Positions 56,901-60,599 of a DNA stretch of 64,000 nucleotides are shown here, in pieces (the first letter of the stretch is position 1; the number at the start of each line of letters is the position of its first letter). Under the pieces are notes generated by a model. That model was not told the DNA's origin, ran no database searches, and saw nothing but the letters and a program-made list of their open reading frames with translations. The position numbers were made by a program, and so were the translations under genes. Origin of the DNA: Stichopus chloronotus (taxonomy: Eukaryota > Echinodermata > Holothuroidea > Aspidochirotida > Stichopodidae); assembly GCA_021234535.1 (NCBI GenBank), contig CM037838.1, positions 12,545,929 through 12,609,928 on the forward strand, read 5' to 3'.

Positions 56901-59900
56901 TTTACGAGGTTTTCACATTTTGACCCCTGTTGACCCCAAATGACCTTTGACCTCCACCAAAAACAATAGGGTTCTTCATCTCAATATGGTACACCTACAT
57001 ATCAAATATGAGATCTGTCCAAGCTTCCCTTCTTGAGATATCGTGTTTACAAGGTTTTCACATTTTGACCCCTGTTGACCCCAAATGACCTTTGACCTCC
57101 ACCGAAAACAATAGGCTTTTTCTTCTCAATATGGTACACCTACATACCAAATATGAGATCTTTCCAAACTCCCCTTCTTGAGATATCGTGTTTACAAGGT
57201 AGGGCGTCACGGACATACACACACACACACTCATACACACACAAACACACGCACCCTTACACACACCCATACATACACATATGCATGATGGAACAAGATT
57301 TTGTTTGTTCGAAATCCAACTTGTACCTTTTTTTTTCCTTGTTTAGGTTTACTTCCAAGGTCACTAGCTTTGAAAAACAGTACTGTTTATTCCAAAGTCC
57401 TTCATATGTGTAAGTAAATTTTCTTGATACATTTGTCAGTGTGTACATATGAGAAATACATTGAATTAAATTTAACTGCATCTTCAGGAAAAATAGAAAT
57501 GAATGCAACCGTTTGATTTTTTTAGATAACCTGATAATATACAGGGAAAGCTGGGTTGCAGTCTTTAGCTGTTTGTGGGTCATACTAAAATTTCCATTGG
57601 ATTTGTTTTAGGTGGTTTCGTGACAACATCTTTTGCCATATAGAGTTTGGACTTCTTTAGTGTTCCATGATGTCATTCTCATTTATCTTTATCTATGGGA
57701 ACACCACAGAATAAAACACCGCACACAACACAAACATTTGACAAGATCTCAGAAAGGAACCCGACACTTTGTAAGCACACCTTTTGATCTGTCATATGTT
57801 TCTACAATGTGCAATGCTCTGTCATTTATCTTCAGTTCTCTAAGTGCTTCTAGTAGTGCGCTGACATCAGCAGGGTGTATAAAGCCTCTCTCTTCTAGAA
57901 TATCTAGGAGGAACTTGGAGGATGAGTCACTGGTCTGGGTTGCCTCATAGTGCTCCTTTGCAAGTTTAAAATAATCTAGGAGTTGCTCACAGTCTCTTTG
58001 GGTTAGCAAAGCGGTGACAGTTTCTTGCAGTTTGTTGTAACTTTGAAGGATATCAGACTGCAAAAATGGTAAACAATTCAGACGAAAAAAATTATATCCC
58101 TTGCACACAATTAAATGAAGTCGCATATATCACATTACACAGCTCTTTGCCAGAAAGCCAAGAGGATTTATAGTGATTCCTTGCTGTTATTATACTTGAG
58201 TGTCCAGATGCCCTCCTAAGACACTGTGACCCATATAGTATGAGACCCCCAATCTCAATTAAAGTACTGGTCTTTTCTGCATGTATATAATGTATACCAT
58301 GTGATCTGGCAGAACTGAATCATATCAACCACGTGAAGGTGGGGAATGTGAAGCAGTAAGACTGGTATAACAATATTAACCTTTTCCTGGTTCAAGTGTA
58401 GAAGATTGAACCTGAAATTTCACATTATTGTCAGAAGTTTCCTTAATTACCTTTTCAAGTTTGCAATTGATTGCCAATTAAAAATTCTGCAGCCTGCAAA
58501 TGATATATATTGATATTACAGTTAAAGTAATATCTTTGAAATCAGTCCATTACAGCCTGCCACTGACTCTTTCTCTGGCTGGAAATACACAAAATATAAC
58601 TTCAGTACTACCTGATCGAATCTTACAAGCAAAAACATCTCATAAGTAATCCAAATAACATGACAAATCACATATCTCCTGACATGCTGACATCCTAAGT
58701 GTCAATTGCTGGATAAAAATCTCTGTGGGATTGATAATAACTGTCACAGTGACCTCAGAGGCCAATAATCACTTATCAAGCCAAATCAAATTTCTCCCTT
58801 TATGCAAGGGATTGTATCTTAGTGAAGCAAAACCACAAACCAAATTTTAACTATCAAAACAGCTCAACAAATAGTAACAGATTCATGACAAAGCATGATA
58901 AAGGTATGTACTGCTTTCTGTTGTGCACTGCATTTAAAGTCATAGAACTGAAATTTATAAGTCCTAAGATACTGAATTTTATAAAACACTTCACATATTG
59001 CTAGTCTTTGCCTGCTGGATAAACCAAATATACTTATGAATCCCAGAAGGTGAGAAAAGAAAAAATACCAGCTGAGAAAAGCCATTTTGTACCTCCTAGT
59101 TCCCAAATAACCTCCAAATCACACCAAAACCAAGAAAGGTCTTTTATGTGCTGCACCTTAACACCACCTGTAAAATGCAGGGTTACTTCCTGTTTGAAAT
59201 AGTGTTTTCACAAGCTTTTCACTGTACGACCTCTATAACTCTCAATGTGACCTTTGACTTCAAAAAAGTATCCACAATCTTATTTACTTAGAAGTACCAA
59301 CACACCCTCCAAATGAAGTTCATGCAACATATGGTTCCTGAGATACTGCAAAGATTGTTTGCCTACATTCTGCCTACTGATGACCACAGAAGACCTTTGA
59401 CCTGCACCAAAAACAATCTCAGCCAAGATTTTTAAATGTCCTCAGCCCACACATGAACTTTGATCTGTCTTACACCTTTCCATCAAAGCTAGAGTGTTAA
59501 CAAATGTTCACAACTTATAAAATTATGACCCAATATGACCTTTTGTCCTCTAAGAAAACTATCACAATGTTATGTAATCAAAAAGGCATACATACCCTCC
59601 AAGTTTTAATTTCATACAACATGTAGTTCCTGAGATACTGCAAACATACTTTGTCTATAGACTAGCTGTTGGTGACCTCATATGACCTTTGACCAAAACC
59701 AAACACAATCTCAGTCAAGATCTTTGTCTGTTCTACCATGTTTCATCTACCTCATACCTTCCCTTCAAAAACTAGAGTGCTAAGGAGATTGTTGTTACAC
59801 ACACACACCCACGCAAACACACACACATACACACCCTTACATACATGCATACACGCACACACACGCATGCACACATACACAGATACACACACATCCGCCA

Positions 59901-60222
59901 AGCTGACTGCATAGGTTCCTTTGCTGATGCAAGGAAGCAATAATACACTGATGTTTGGAGTTTATTGATTGTTACTATAATCAGTGTTTGTAAACTTTTA
60001 CCCTGAGGGTTTCATCATCTACTGGATGGTCTAAGGGTGGTACTTTCCATGAAGATGTTGATTCAGAAGAACTGCCAGCTAGTGATACATCTTTCTAAGT
60101 AGAAAAAGAATCCAAAGTATACGGTAAATGTTGATTATTGTGCACACAGCTGCTAAGCACATATGTATATACAAAATGCTAGATTTACCTCTGTGGGGGC
60201 ACTGAGCACAAATGTGGGATCC
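1625..60222 (-). CDS. DED-DED-NACHT-coiled coil-ZU5-UPA-Death protein (20 exons)
   Basis: Reconstructed by eye as 20 exons on the minus strand: 60189-60222, 60002-60094, 57781-58057, 55260-55571, 51672-53402, 50646-50851, 50363-50439, 45880-45938, 42090-42144, 39763-39917, 39337-39393, 38804-38908, 36680-36799, 33908-34295, 32090-32313, 29192-29320, 17576-17725, 16833-16898, 4475-4549, 1625-1858. All have AG/GT borders and all junction phases agree, which is strong evidence for a single transcription unit. Conceptual length is about 1,520 residues with the tentative first exon. Family knowledge: DED and Death are homotypic interaction domains, NACHT is an oligomerising NTPase, and ZU5-UPA packs against Death in UNC5 proteins and forms the self-cleaving FIIND in NLRP1. 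A cytosolic immune or cell-death signalling role is inferred. No LRRs, signal peptide or membrane segment are seen. The NACHT exon is broken by one extra base (see 52238-52244), so the gene could be an inactive allele or the assembly could be wrong. Confidence 0.88.
2093..2460 (+). repeat. R1 element, head and one module
   Basis: Begins with the R1 head hairpin AAGCCAAAAGGCTT followed by GTGATTCCTTGC. One module follows with GACCTTTCACCTCC and AACAATAGGGATCACCTACC, then decay. The (CA)n tract and tail are missing, so this is 3'-truncated. Confidence 0.75.
2781..3123 (+). mobile_element. TTAA MITE (M1), copy 1
   Basis: Terminal inverted repeats AGTGAAATAGGGCGTTT and AAACGCCCTACTTCCCT; TTAA at the right side, GTAA at the left. 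About 343 bp. Shares its interior (ACACCAACATG..., AATAAATATCTGTCAAAGCTTC) with copies at 9212, 27948 and 46827. Non-coding. Confidence 0.8.
3640..4444 (+). repeat. R1 element, modules and complete tail
   Basis: Four to five modules of the form TTTTGACC...TGACCCCAAATGACC/TTTGACCTCCACC/AAAAACAATAGGGATCATC ... GAGATATCGTGTTTACAAG, then GGCGTCACACACG, (CA)n, CGACATCACCATCGCATAGATTCC and the tail GCCTTCGGTAAGGAATCA. No head is seen, so the 5' end is truncated or decayed. It ends about 30 bp from the donor of the exon at 4475-4549. Confidence 0.85.
4475..4549 (-). CDS. Death-domain leader exon
   Basis: Exon of 75 nt, phase 0 to phase 0, between CTCCTTAG and GTAACT. It reads SSSNEDDNSNTKEISATALT then FQAIQ; the last residues form the start of Death-domain helix 1, completed by DLSSKLSDSW in the last exon. 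The tail of an R1 repeat ends only about 30 bp beyond the donor. Confidence 0.78.
5306..5670 (+). repeat. Two-copy tandem repeat, about 185-bp unit
   Basis: Units at 5306-5490 and 5491-about 5670 share GGGCCC..., CAGGACA..ATGACACC, TTTATTTTG, TCCTGGAAGCATC, ACATGAAAAAGG and TTTTTAAAATGGCAGA. The open frames through it are shadows of the repeat. Confidence 0.8.
5953..6833 (+). repeat. R1 element, full length, first of a head-to-tail pair
   Basis: Head CCAGAAAGCC/AAAAGGCTTTGTGATTCC, about five modules, short CA tract, and tail GCATAGGTTCCTTGCC/TGCTTCGGCAAGTAATAA. The next element's head starts two bases later at 6836. Confidence 0.88.
6836..7914 (+). repeat. R1 element, full length, second of the pair
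   Basis: Head hairpin AAGCCAAAAAGGCTT then GTGATTCCTTGCG, about six modules (each with TTTGACCTC...GTGACCTC and CAATAGGGAT), a (CA/CG)n tract at 7813-7872, and tail CTGCATAGATTCCCC then TGCCTACGGCAAGGAATCA. Open frames here are repeat shadows. Confidence 0.9.
7915..9211. other. Intron sequence, nothing recognised
   Basis: AT-rich unique-looking sequence inside the intron between exons 16833-16898 and 4475-4549. A lone R1 scrap (CGCCAAAAACAATAGGG) lies near 8993. The open frame 8792-8983 has no features of a gene. Confidence 0.5.
9212..9555 (+). mobile_element. TTAA MITE (M1), copy 2
   Basis: Ends AGGGAAATAGGGCATTT and AAATGCCCTACTTCCCT; left flank TTAA, right flank TTGA. Same interior and orientation as copy 1. 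The frame 9271-9480 lies wholly inside and is not a gene. Confidence 0.85.
10593..10960 (+). repeat. R1b head and modules
   Basis: Starts CCAGAATGCAGAAATGCATT then GTGGTTTTGATGATC, a head that differs from the common R1 head but has the same layout (CCAGAA, hairpin, TGTG). From 10737 R1-type modules follow (GAATGACCTTTGACCTCC). Confidence 0.7.
11500..12610 (+). repeat. R1-type tandem module array, about seven units
   Basis: Repeated CACAATTTGACCCCTGTTG/ACCCCAAATGACC/TTTGACCTCCACC/AAAAACAATAGGG ... CTTGAGATATCGTGTTTACA. Two neighbouring double units (about 11650-11870 and 11950-12170) are almost identical, showing recent unequal duplication. Neither head nor tail is seen. Minus-strand open frames here are shadows. 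Confidence 0.88.
12692..14547 (+). repeat. R1 composite element carrying BEL/Pao gag fragment
   Basis: Complete R1 head (AAGCCAAAAGGCTT, GTGATTCCTTGC) and complete tail (CTGCATAGATTCCCC, TGCGGCAAGGAATCA) enclose about 1.6 kb of non-module sequence. That includes a gag fragment on the minus strand (13083-13511) and a scaffold (TGACCCCATGAG, GAGTGTTTGAAAAGT, GGTCGTGACCCTGTT, AGATTTGGACACC) shared with 19554-21095 and partly 30286-31981. Confidence 0.82.
13083..13511 (-). pseudogene. BEL/Pao-type gag fragment, copy 1
   Basis: A 142-residue open frame with a helical N-part (KEEIIAESIKENLQKAEHQF ... EQAESWMLECQKHYPEE) and the DUF1759-like core LPKAEIPPYDGDPTTLWSFM. In BEL/Pao elements this core reads L-P-K-x-x-x-P-x-F-D-G-D-P with W-x-S-F. 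No protease, RT or integrase follows. It stops soon after KNFEINVADK. A fragment, not a working gag. Confidence 0.75.
14553..16832. other. Intron sequence, little recognised
   Basis: A GATA/GACA simple-repeat patch at 14886-14935 and otherwise AT-rich sequence with no coding signature. Frame 15024-15296 (minus) shows no domain. Confidence 0.5.
16833..16898 (-). CDS. UPA-Death linker exon 1
   Basis: Exon of 66 nt (22 codons), phase 0 to phase 0, between GATTTGCAG and GTACGA. It reads DPSRTRSESSAMDAKILEKD then LE. Ser/Arg-rich then helical. It has no domain of its own and fits as a linker before the Death domain. Confidence 0.68.
17576..17725 (-). CDS. UPA domain exon (C-terminal)
   Basis: Exon of 150 nt, phase 0 to phase 0, between CTGTTTTTGCAG and GTTAGT. 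It reads ALTFEQIDDADCKYCTFEL, then EDGTCTFKIWQKEKECEELL and FHLR. The CTFEL...TCTFKIW strand pair matches the last UPA strands. The intron before it is about 11.5 kb and holds the LINE, foldback array and DIRS insertions. Confidence 0.85.
17726..19553. other. Intron sequence with decayed repeats
   Basis: A decayed R1-like stretch around 18040-18330 (TTGAGACATTGCATCAACAAG, TCAGATGACTTTCAACC), a poly-A run at 18507-18527 and otherwise nothing recognised. Confidence 0.45.
19554..21095 (+). repeat. R1 composite element carrying BEL/Pao gag, copy 2
   Basis: Same head, scaffold and tail as 12692-14547. The gag-derived part (19810-20260, minus) is shorter. The tail (CTGCATAGATTCCCC, GCAAGGAATCA) abuts the 3' end of a LINE fragment. 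Confidence 0.82.
19810..20260 (-). pseudogene. BEL/Pao-type gag fragment, copy 2
   Basis: Homologous to 13083-13511 (KEEIIAESIKENLQKAECQF; LPKAEIPPYDGDPRTFWSFM) but with about 20 residues deleted around the junction at about 20030, which also shifts the frame. It extends further downstream, into SSDEVRLSYLIQLTTGKTRS, which continues the BEL gag pattern. Confidence 0.75.
21383..22681 (-). pseudogene. LINE reverse transcriptase fragment (CR1/L2/Jockey-like)
   Basis: Two frames on the minus strand read RT motifs in order: QYGFRSGPSTSMALLQL, GVFIDLKKAFDTIDH, WLSSYLNNRMQYV, GVPQGSILGPKLFILYIN and the catalytic FADDT. After a frameshift near 22180-22126 the thumb and C-terminal region follow (LSLNIHKTNYMLF, FLGVYIDHNLNWKDH, YCSEVWGNT). 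The 5' end is truncated within the RT; no endonuclease. The break after FADDT makes it inactive. Confidence 0.9.
22682..23560. other. Intron sequence, nothing recognised
   Basis: No coding or repeat signature seen until short repeats of AAAATTGACAATTTTTGT at 23560-23635 announce the next array. Confidence 0.4.
23560..24770. repeat. Inverted array of about 53-bp units (foldback)
   Basis: Left arm (about 23560-24020) and right arm (about 24200-24770) are built from the same AT-rich unit in opposite orientation. On the right arm it reads AAAATGACAATTTTTGGAAT, TTTGCCATTTTGGCAAG, ATGTTCTAAATCAGC. A spacer of about 180 bp separates the arms. Open frames with repeating Lys-Asn-Cys-His-Phe are its translations and not genes. 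Confidence 0.8.
25636..26103 (-). pseudogene. DIRS tyrosine recombinase, degenerate
   Basis: Open frame of 155 residues with LRCPVRTLKWYIERTKNIR (the RCPVRALxxY-type start of DIRS recombinases), LFILPRRPFMLVSKETLSRW and VWAHDLHEHATSTAW. The family carries H-x-x-R in the last segment, whereas here His-Asp-Leu-His replaces it (CAC for CGC, a CpG-decay type change). A one-base shift after LDVAAWKR ends the frame just before the expected catalytic Tyr. It should be inactive. Confidence 0.85.
26067..27718 (-). pseudogene. DIRS gag-like region, broken
   Basis: An N-terminal Pro/Ala-rich frame (27718-27272) and a C-terminal frame (26564-26067) with VFDQFACISVKATTTIRDQV, then Gln/Ser/Arg-rich sequence (SQQQHYQRYSRQGGSGSHD) like DIRS ORF1 tails. 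Frames change between about 27270 and 26570. It leads directly into the recombinase frame, which shows where RT/RNase H was lost. Confidence 0.7.
27948..28293 (+). mobile_element. TTAA MITE (M1), copy 3, intact
   Basis: 346 bp flanked on both sides by TTAA. Termini AGGGAAATTGGGCGTTT and AAACGCCCTATTTCCCT are near-perfect inverted repeats. Best copy in the window. Confidence 0.9.
28300..29191. other. Intron sequence, nothing recognised
   Basis: AT-rich, no repeat of the named families and no coding signature. The minus-strand frame 28889-29089 has no splice support. Confidence 0.4.
29192..29320 (-). CDS. UPA domain exon (middle)
   Basis: Exon of 129 nt, phase 0 to phase 0, between ACCACACAG and GTACAA. 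It reads RLMNHDVMLGEMEGKLYKEK, then RLPFNVKLANVEPVHW. The pattern (E-x-x-x-G-x-L, then P-hydrophobic-x-V-x-L ... V-x-x-x-x-W) fits the central UPA segment of UNC5 and ankyrin proteins. Confidence 0.83.
29321..30285. other. Intron sequence, nothing recognised
   Basis: Between the two UPA exons at 29320 and 32090. No repeat or gene signature before the R1 head at 30286. Confidence 0.4.
30286..31981 (+). repeat. R1 composite element carrying Ty3-type gag
   Basis: R1 head (AAGCCAAAAGGCTT, GTGATTCCTTGC), a shared scaffold (TGACCCCATGACCTCC, GAGTGTTTGAAAAGT, AGATTTGGACACC), a CA tract and the tail (TGCCTACGGCAAGGAATCA). The captured sequence differs from the other two composites: it is from a Ty3/mdg-type gag. 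A 55-bp tandem duplication (GCTATTTCAAACATGACATG) lies at 31605-31710. Confidence 0.82.
30545..31314 (-). pseudogene. Ty3/gypsy-type gag fragment
   Basis: Minus-strand frames read FPEFSLGDNSDHASIGMRWE, then after a stop in place of the expected Trp, ENFFIAFDIKDEARQRATLL, HFGGESVTEIFQTL, FKFHQAKQGEGEMLDVFTTR and LRQLANYC. This is the standard order of invertebrate gypsy gag (RWxxWxxRFENxxxA, KARQRALLLHxxG, FxxxxQxxGESxxxFxxxLRxLAxxC). It ends at the beginning of a zinc knuckle (CWKCGSD, about 30550-30570). The TGA and frame changes make it non-functional. Confidence 0.85.
32090..32313 (-). CDS. End of ZU5 and start of UPA
   Basis: Exon of 224 nt whose first two bases complete a Gly codon. The last ZU5 strand reads SCVLWLKGFSRWKFF. 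In self-cleaving relatives this strand ends His-Phe-Ser, whereas here it is Gly-Phe-Ser (32228-32236). The UPA domain then begins: GKRIILFAAKKK, then LLDVGFYLEHTNEKK, matching the paired first strands of UNC5-type UPA. Donor AAG|GTGAGT. A neighbouring repeat (R1, ending about 31981) lies about 100 bp downstream. Confidence 0.87.
32314..33907. other. Intron inside the ZU5 domain, nothing recognised
   Basis: Separates the two ZU5 exons (phase 1 intron). No known repeat family seen. The plus-strand frames at 33187-33682 show no domain or splice logic. Confidence 0.4.
33908..34295 (-). CDS. ZU5 domain exon
   Basis: Exon of 388 nt entered in phase 0 after AAAATATAG (a pyrimidine-poor acceptor) and ending one base into a codon before GTAGGTA. 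Core ZU5 features are present: a glycine-turn start (IIGKEGGLLKISDTGVSL), then the family hallmark EIPPGAL, a strand IEMRIIRQ, and VIVELLPNHLELQQEVILTL followed by LPHC. ZU5 occurs in ankyrins, UNC5, ZO-1, PIDD and the NLRP1/CARD8 FIIND. The domain continues into the exon at 32313. Confidence 0.92.
35309..36023. mobile_element. Long-TIR element M2, 715 bp, TTAA-flanked
   Basis: The two ends are inverted copies for over 200 bp. Left: AAAGGAATTCCAGTCAAGGA ... TCTTGACGTTTTGAAATGAA ... GTGATCTCTGTGGTTTGTGA ... GTCGACGACCAAC. The right end is the reverse complement with about 15% differences. TTAA at 35305-35308 and 36024-36027. Non-coding. Confidence 0.88.
36680..36799 (-). CDS. Coiled-coil exon, copy 2 of a duplicated pair
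   Basis: Exon of 120 nt, phase 0 to phase 0, between CATATAACAG and GTTAGT. It reads ELEDTKSSLRTAREELAKSQ and then QQVKSDSEPHTGEAFNKREM. The first half repeats the preceding exon and the second half has diverged into a hydrophilic linker to ZU5. Confidence 0.8.
37605..37830 (+). repeat. tRNA-derived SINE-like sequence
   Basis: Contains an A-box-like TGGCATGCACAGTGGATAC and a B-box-like GGTTCCATTCCC about 70 bp later, followed by a non-tRNA tail (CATCCAAGAGTAATCTAAGG). Layout fits a tRNA-derived SINE. The cloverleaf is not intact. Confidence 0.5.
38804..38908 (-). CDS. Coiled-coil exon, copy 1 of a duplicated pair
   Basis: Exon of 105 nt, phase 0 to phase 0, between CCTATTCACAG and GTAAGT. 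It reads ELEETKSSLAVAKEELSAL and QKDFEKTKEVLNSKEN, a clear coiled coil. Its first half is very similar to the exon at 36680-36799 (ELEDTKSSL...REEL), which shows an exon duplication. Confidence 0.82.
39337..39393 (-). CDS. Possible 57-nt coiled-coil exon
   Basis: Exon-like 57 nt, phase 0 at both ends, with acceptor TTACTTCCTTATTAG and donor CAG|GTAATC. It reads EFYKELKSVKQAMLVLFYQ. Its inclusion or omission keeps frame, so phase gives no independent support. It may be alternative or a chance match. Confidence 0.42.
39763..39917 (-). CDS. Coiled-coil exon
   Basis: Exon of about 155 nt. The acceptor is after AATAG at 39918; an alternative at 39912 keeps the frame and removes two residues. Donor GAG|GTAAAA. 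It reads LEGKNSESTEKETKLSSKQP, then EEELKRLKERYMVAVDGDRQ, then QLLSRLQATTE. The charged Lys/Glu-rich sequence with leucine spacing points to a coiled coil. Confidence 0.7.
40430..41370 (+). pseudogene. LINE reverse transcriptase fragment, plus strand
   Basis: Decayed copy of the same RT type as 21383-22681. It reads LCGVPQG, a stop, ILGPLLFIIYVNDICHVSK, then FADNT where FADDT is expected (second catalytic Asp changed), and after further shifts FVGVLIDNKLSSCDH and NIHQYSVNST. Multiple stops. Dead. Confidence 0.85.
42090..42144 (-). CDS. Short helical exon (start of coiled-coil region)
   Basis: Exon of 55 nt with acceptor CTTTTGTTTCAAG and donor G|GTAAGA. It reads ITSLQQSLKTLGRMKAELG, an amphipathic helix with leucines at heptad-like spacing. 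It ends one base into a codon, as the next exon requires. Confidence 0.65.
42145..43440. other. Intron sequence, nothing recognised
   Basis: The plus-strand frames at 42452-43002 have no recognisable product, codon pattern or splice context that I can support. Confidence 0.4.
43440..43960 (+). repeat. Diverged R1-type modules
   Basis: Three or four older modules (CTCGGATGACCTTTGACC, TCTACCAAAAACAATCCCAG, CCTCTGATGACCCCATATG) without head or tail. Same subfamily as 59200-59945. Confidence 0.65.
43961..45879. other. Intron sequence, nothing recognised
   Basis: AT-rich and no repeat or gene signature found by eye. Confidence 0.4.
45880..45938 (-). CDS. Short linker exon
   Basis: Exon of 59 nt entered in phase 1 after AGTTGTAG and ending in phase 0 before GTGAGT. 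It reads NWTNGHVNKTLDMNMNQWK. No domain is recognised. Support comes from the splice signals and from phase agreement with both neighbours. Confidence 0.6.
46827..47185 (+). mobile_element. TTAA MITE (M1), copy 4, decayed
   Basis: Left flank TTAA and left end AGGGAAATAAAGCATTT. Interior ACCAACATGCCATGCAAATAAA and CAATAAATGTCAGTAT. The right end is badly decayed (AACCTTATGTTCCTT). Confidence 0.7.
48540..50110 (+). repeat. Old R1-type module array, interrupted
   Basis: About ten diverged modules (CTTGAGATATCATGTTTACA, AGGTTTTCACAATTTGA) from 48540 to 49090 and 49620 to 50110. The middle is interrupted by unrelated sequence and a tRNA-like SINE. A related R1b-type head stands at 47543. More diverged than the other arrays, so probably older. 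Confidence 0.7.
49530..49630 (-). repeat. tRNA-like SINE fragment
   Basis: On the minus strand AACTTGATGGTTAGAGTGGC resembles an A box and AGATCAAATCCAGG a B box, about 50 bp apart. Tail not defined. Confidence 0.45.
50363..50439 (-). CDS. Pro/acidic linker exon
   Basis: Exon of 77 nt: one base completing Ile, 25 codons, one base left over. Strong GTAAGT donor at 50362-50357. It reads VDLPNPPPVLEDETEISKMK then SRKMT. The proline run and mixed charges suggest a flexible hinge between the NACHT half and the coiled-coil region. Confidence 0.7.
50646..50851 (-). CDS. Post-NACHT helical exon
   Basis: Exon of 206 nt (or 209 with the alternative acceptor at 50854), phase 0 in and two bases out (donor AAT|GTAAAG). 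It reads QIKIRHLSLVDVLNKVAQEQ, then SGIILPWLPNIEAVSV, then LDEMDCRNLLAFITNCSGMK. I do not recognise a named domain. Position after helical domain 2 and the end ...NLLAFITNCSGMKVAI could be a degenerate leucine-rich cap, but no repeat register is visible. The open frame runs on to a stop just after the donor, so splicing here is required to reach the C-terminal half. Confidence 0.75.
50926..50993 (+). repeat. (CAT)n microsatellite
   Basis: About 68 bp of CAT units with three CAG interruptions. It lies 75 bp upstream, on the minus strand, of the exon 50646-50851, close to its branch-point region. Confidence 0.95.
51672..53402 (-). CDS. NACHT NTPase exon (frameshifted)
   Basis: Large exon of 1,731 nt entered in phase 1 after TTGTCCTTGTTGCAG. 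In order: a short basic region; the Walker A loop GDPGSGKT (53140-53163); Walker B-type IVLDGIEEY with the NACHT-style D-G-x-E (52909-52935); a sensor-1-like LLTSRSGF; helical-domain and winged-helix sequence ending near FLERKVPNLKMW; an acidic, Gln-rich linker; then FLHKVIQEWFAAEHF, which matches the helical domain 2 motif of NLRs, and a further helical stretch to the donor at 51671. The frame is interrupted at an A7 run (52238-52244). With six As the two open frames join and the exon length fits the phase of the next exon. The ATPase residues look intact. No LRR follows. Confidence 0.9.
53403..55259. other. Intron between DED2 and NACHT, nothing recognised
   Basis: About 1.86 kb of AT-rich sequence without a recognised repeat or exon. 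Frames in it are short and lack splice support. Confidence 0.45.
55260..55571 (-). CDS. Death effector domain 2 exon
   Basis: Exon of 312 nt (about 104 residues), phase 1 in and phase 1 out. The acceptor is ATTTTGTAG before ATGATGAGAC and the donor is AAAG|GTGAAT. It reads DETSFETFLAALSAHLTLSI, then EKLCNYFKFTDEEKEAVTSS, then ALTMALERKGYINPHDVGRL and LLPALRELHLVQAAAKVEEY. ALERKGYINPHDV parallels ILEERGFIHPADV in the first DED, so the two look like a tandem pair. The tail (KTPAKTLK) is a basic linker into the NACHT exon. No start codon is needed here because the exon is entered from DED1. Confidence 0.8.
55941..57270 (+). repeat. R1b element: head, eight modules, CA tract
   Basis: Head CCAGAATGCAGAAATGCATC then GTGGTTTCGATGATC, then about eight modules of about 150 bp (GACCCCAAATGACCTTTGAC, AAAACAATAGGG, GGTACACCTACATAC, AGATATCGTGTTTACA), then GGTAGGGCGTCACGG and (CA)n to 57270. 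The final GCAAGGAATCA is absent. Confidence 0.88.
57781..58057 (-). CDS. Death effector domain 1 exon
   Basis: Exon of 277 nt coding about 92 residues. It starts in phase 0 after TTACCATTTTTGCAG and ends one base into a codon before GTGTGC. The translation has the helical pattern of a DED: LQETVTALLTQRDCEQLLDY, then FLLDILEERGFIHPADVSAL, then LLEALRELKINDRALHIVETY. The LLDILEERGFI segment is the typical DED helix 3-4 region (leucine pair, E-x-R-G-hydrophobic). I do not see a clear RxDL motif in the last helix. It is one of two adjacent DEDs, as in FADD-like, caspase-8-like and c-FLIP-like proteins. A CARD or pyrin fold is less likely but cannot be excluded by eye. Confidence 0.8.
58150..59160. 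other. Decayed R1 head then unrecognised intron
   Basis: CCAGAAAGCCAAGAGGATTT then GTGATTCCTTGCTG at 58150-58182 is a lone R1 head with a broken stem. Nothing else recognised to 59160. Confidence 0.45.
59165..59945 (+). repeat. Diverged R1-type array with CA tract and tail
   Basis: Modules with AAGACCTTTGACCTGCACC, ATGACCTTTGACC and AGATACTGCAAA, a long (CA)n tract (59795-59890), and the tail CTGCATAGGTTCC then GATGCAAGGAAGCAATAATA. Confidence 0.75.
60002..60094 (-). CDS. Ser-rich N-terminal linker exon
   Basis: Exon of 93 nt (31 codons), phase 0 at both ends, with acceptor TTTTTCTACTTAG and donor AGG|GTAAAA. It reads KDVSLAGSSSESTSSWKVPP and then LDHPVDDETLR. It is serine-rich and acidic with no recognised fold, and leads directly into the first DED exon. 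Being symmetric, it could be skipped without changing frame. Confidence 0.7.
60189..60222 (-). CDS. 34-nt exon, N-terminal linker (DPTFVLSAPTE)
   Basis: A very short exon preceded by a good pyrimidine-rich acceptor (TTGTTTTTGATAG) and followed by GTAAAT. It reads DPTFVLSAPTE in the phase that continues into the exon at 60094, across an intron of only 94 bp. It starts one base before a codon boundary, so the exon before it must end with two extra bases. It has no domain signature; it is the unstructured leader before the first DED. Confidence 0.6.
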
Positions 60223-60599
60223 CTATCAAAAACAAGAGACCAAGGGCACTGTGGTTCCTTGCACAGATGGAGAGTATATAATGTAAATTATGAAGTAAAA
60301 GGGAACATATTGCATTATTTTGTATGATAGCCCACATTAGGCAGACACGTCCTTTAGAGAGGTTTTATCTAGCCCCAAACCACAATGCAAACAAAGTCCC
60401 CGGTAACCTCTGATCTTCTCCCAAGTCTTCCTTTCTCTTTGGAGACGTGCTGTGTGCAGGTGGGGTAATAGCAGGTGGTAATAAAACCTGTCCAGGGTCC
60501 CCGCCGAAATGCCTGATATGGCAGGTATGTGGTTAGTGGAGTCTGAAGCAACTGTCCTCCTCATGATATGGCCCATTTCTGACCATGAACTCTCACTTT

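Noticed and set aside
60337..60576. Minus-strand 79-residue frame as an extra 5' exon
   Set aside because: No acceptor/donor pair gives the two leftover bases needed by the exon at 60222, and no domain is seen; possibly a repeat fragment.
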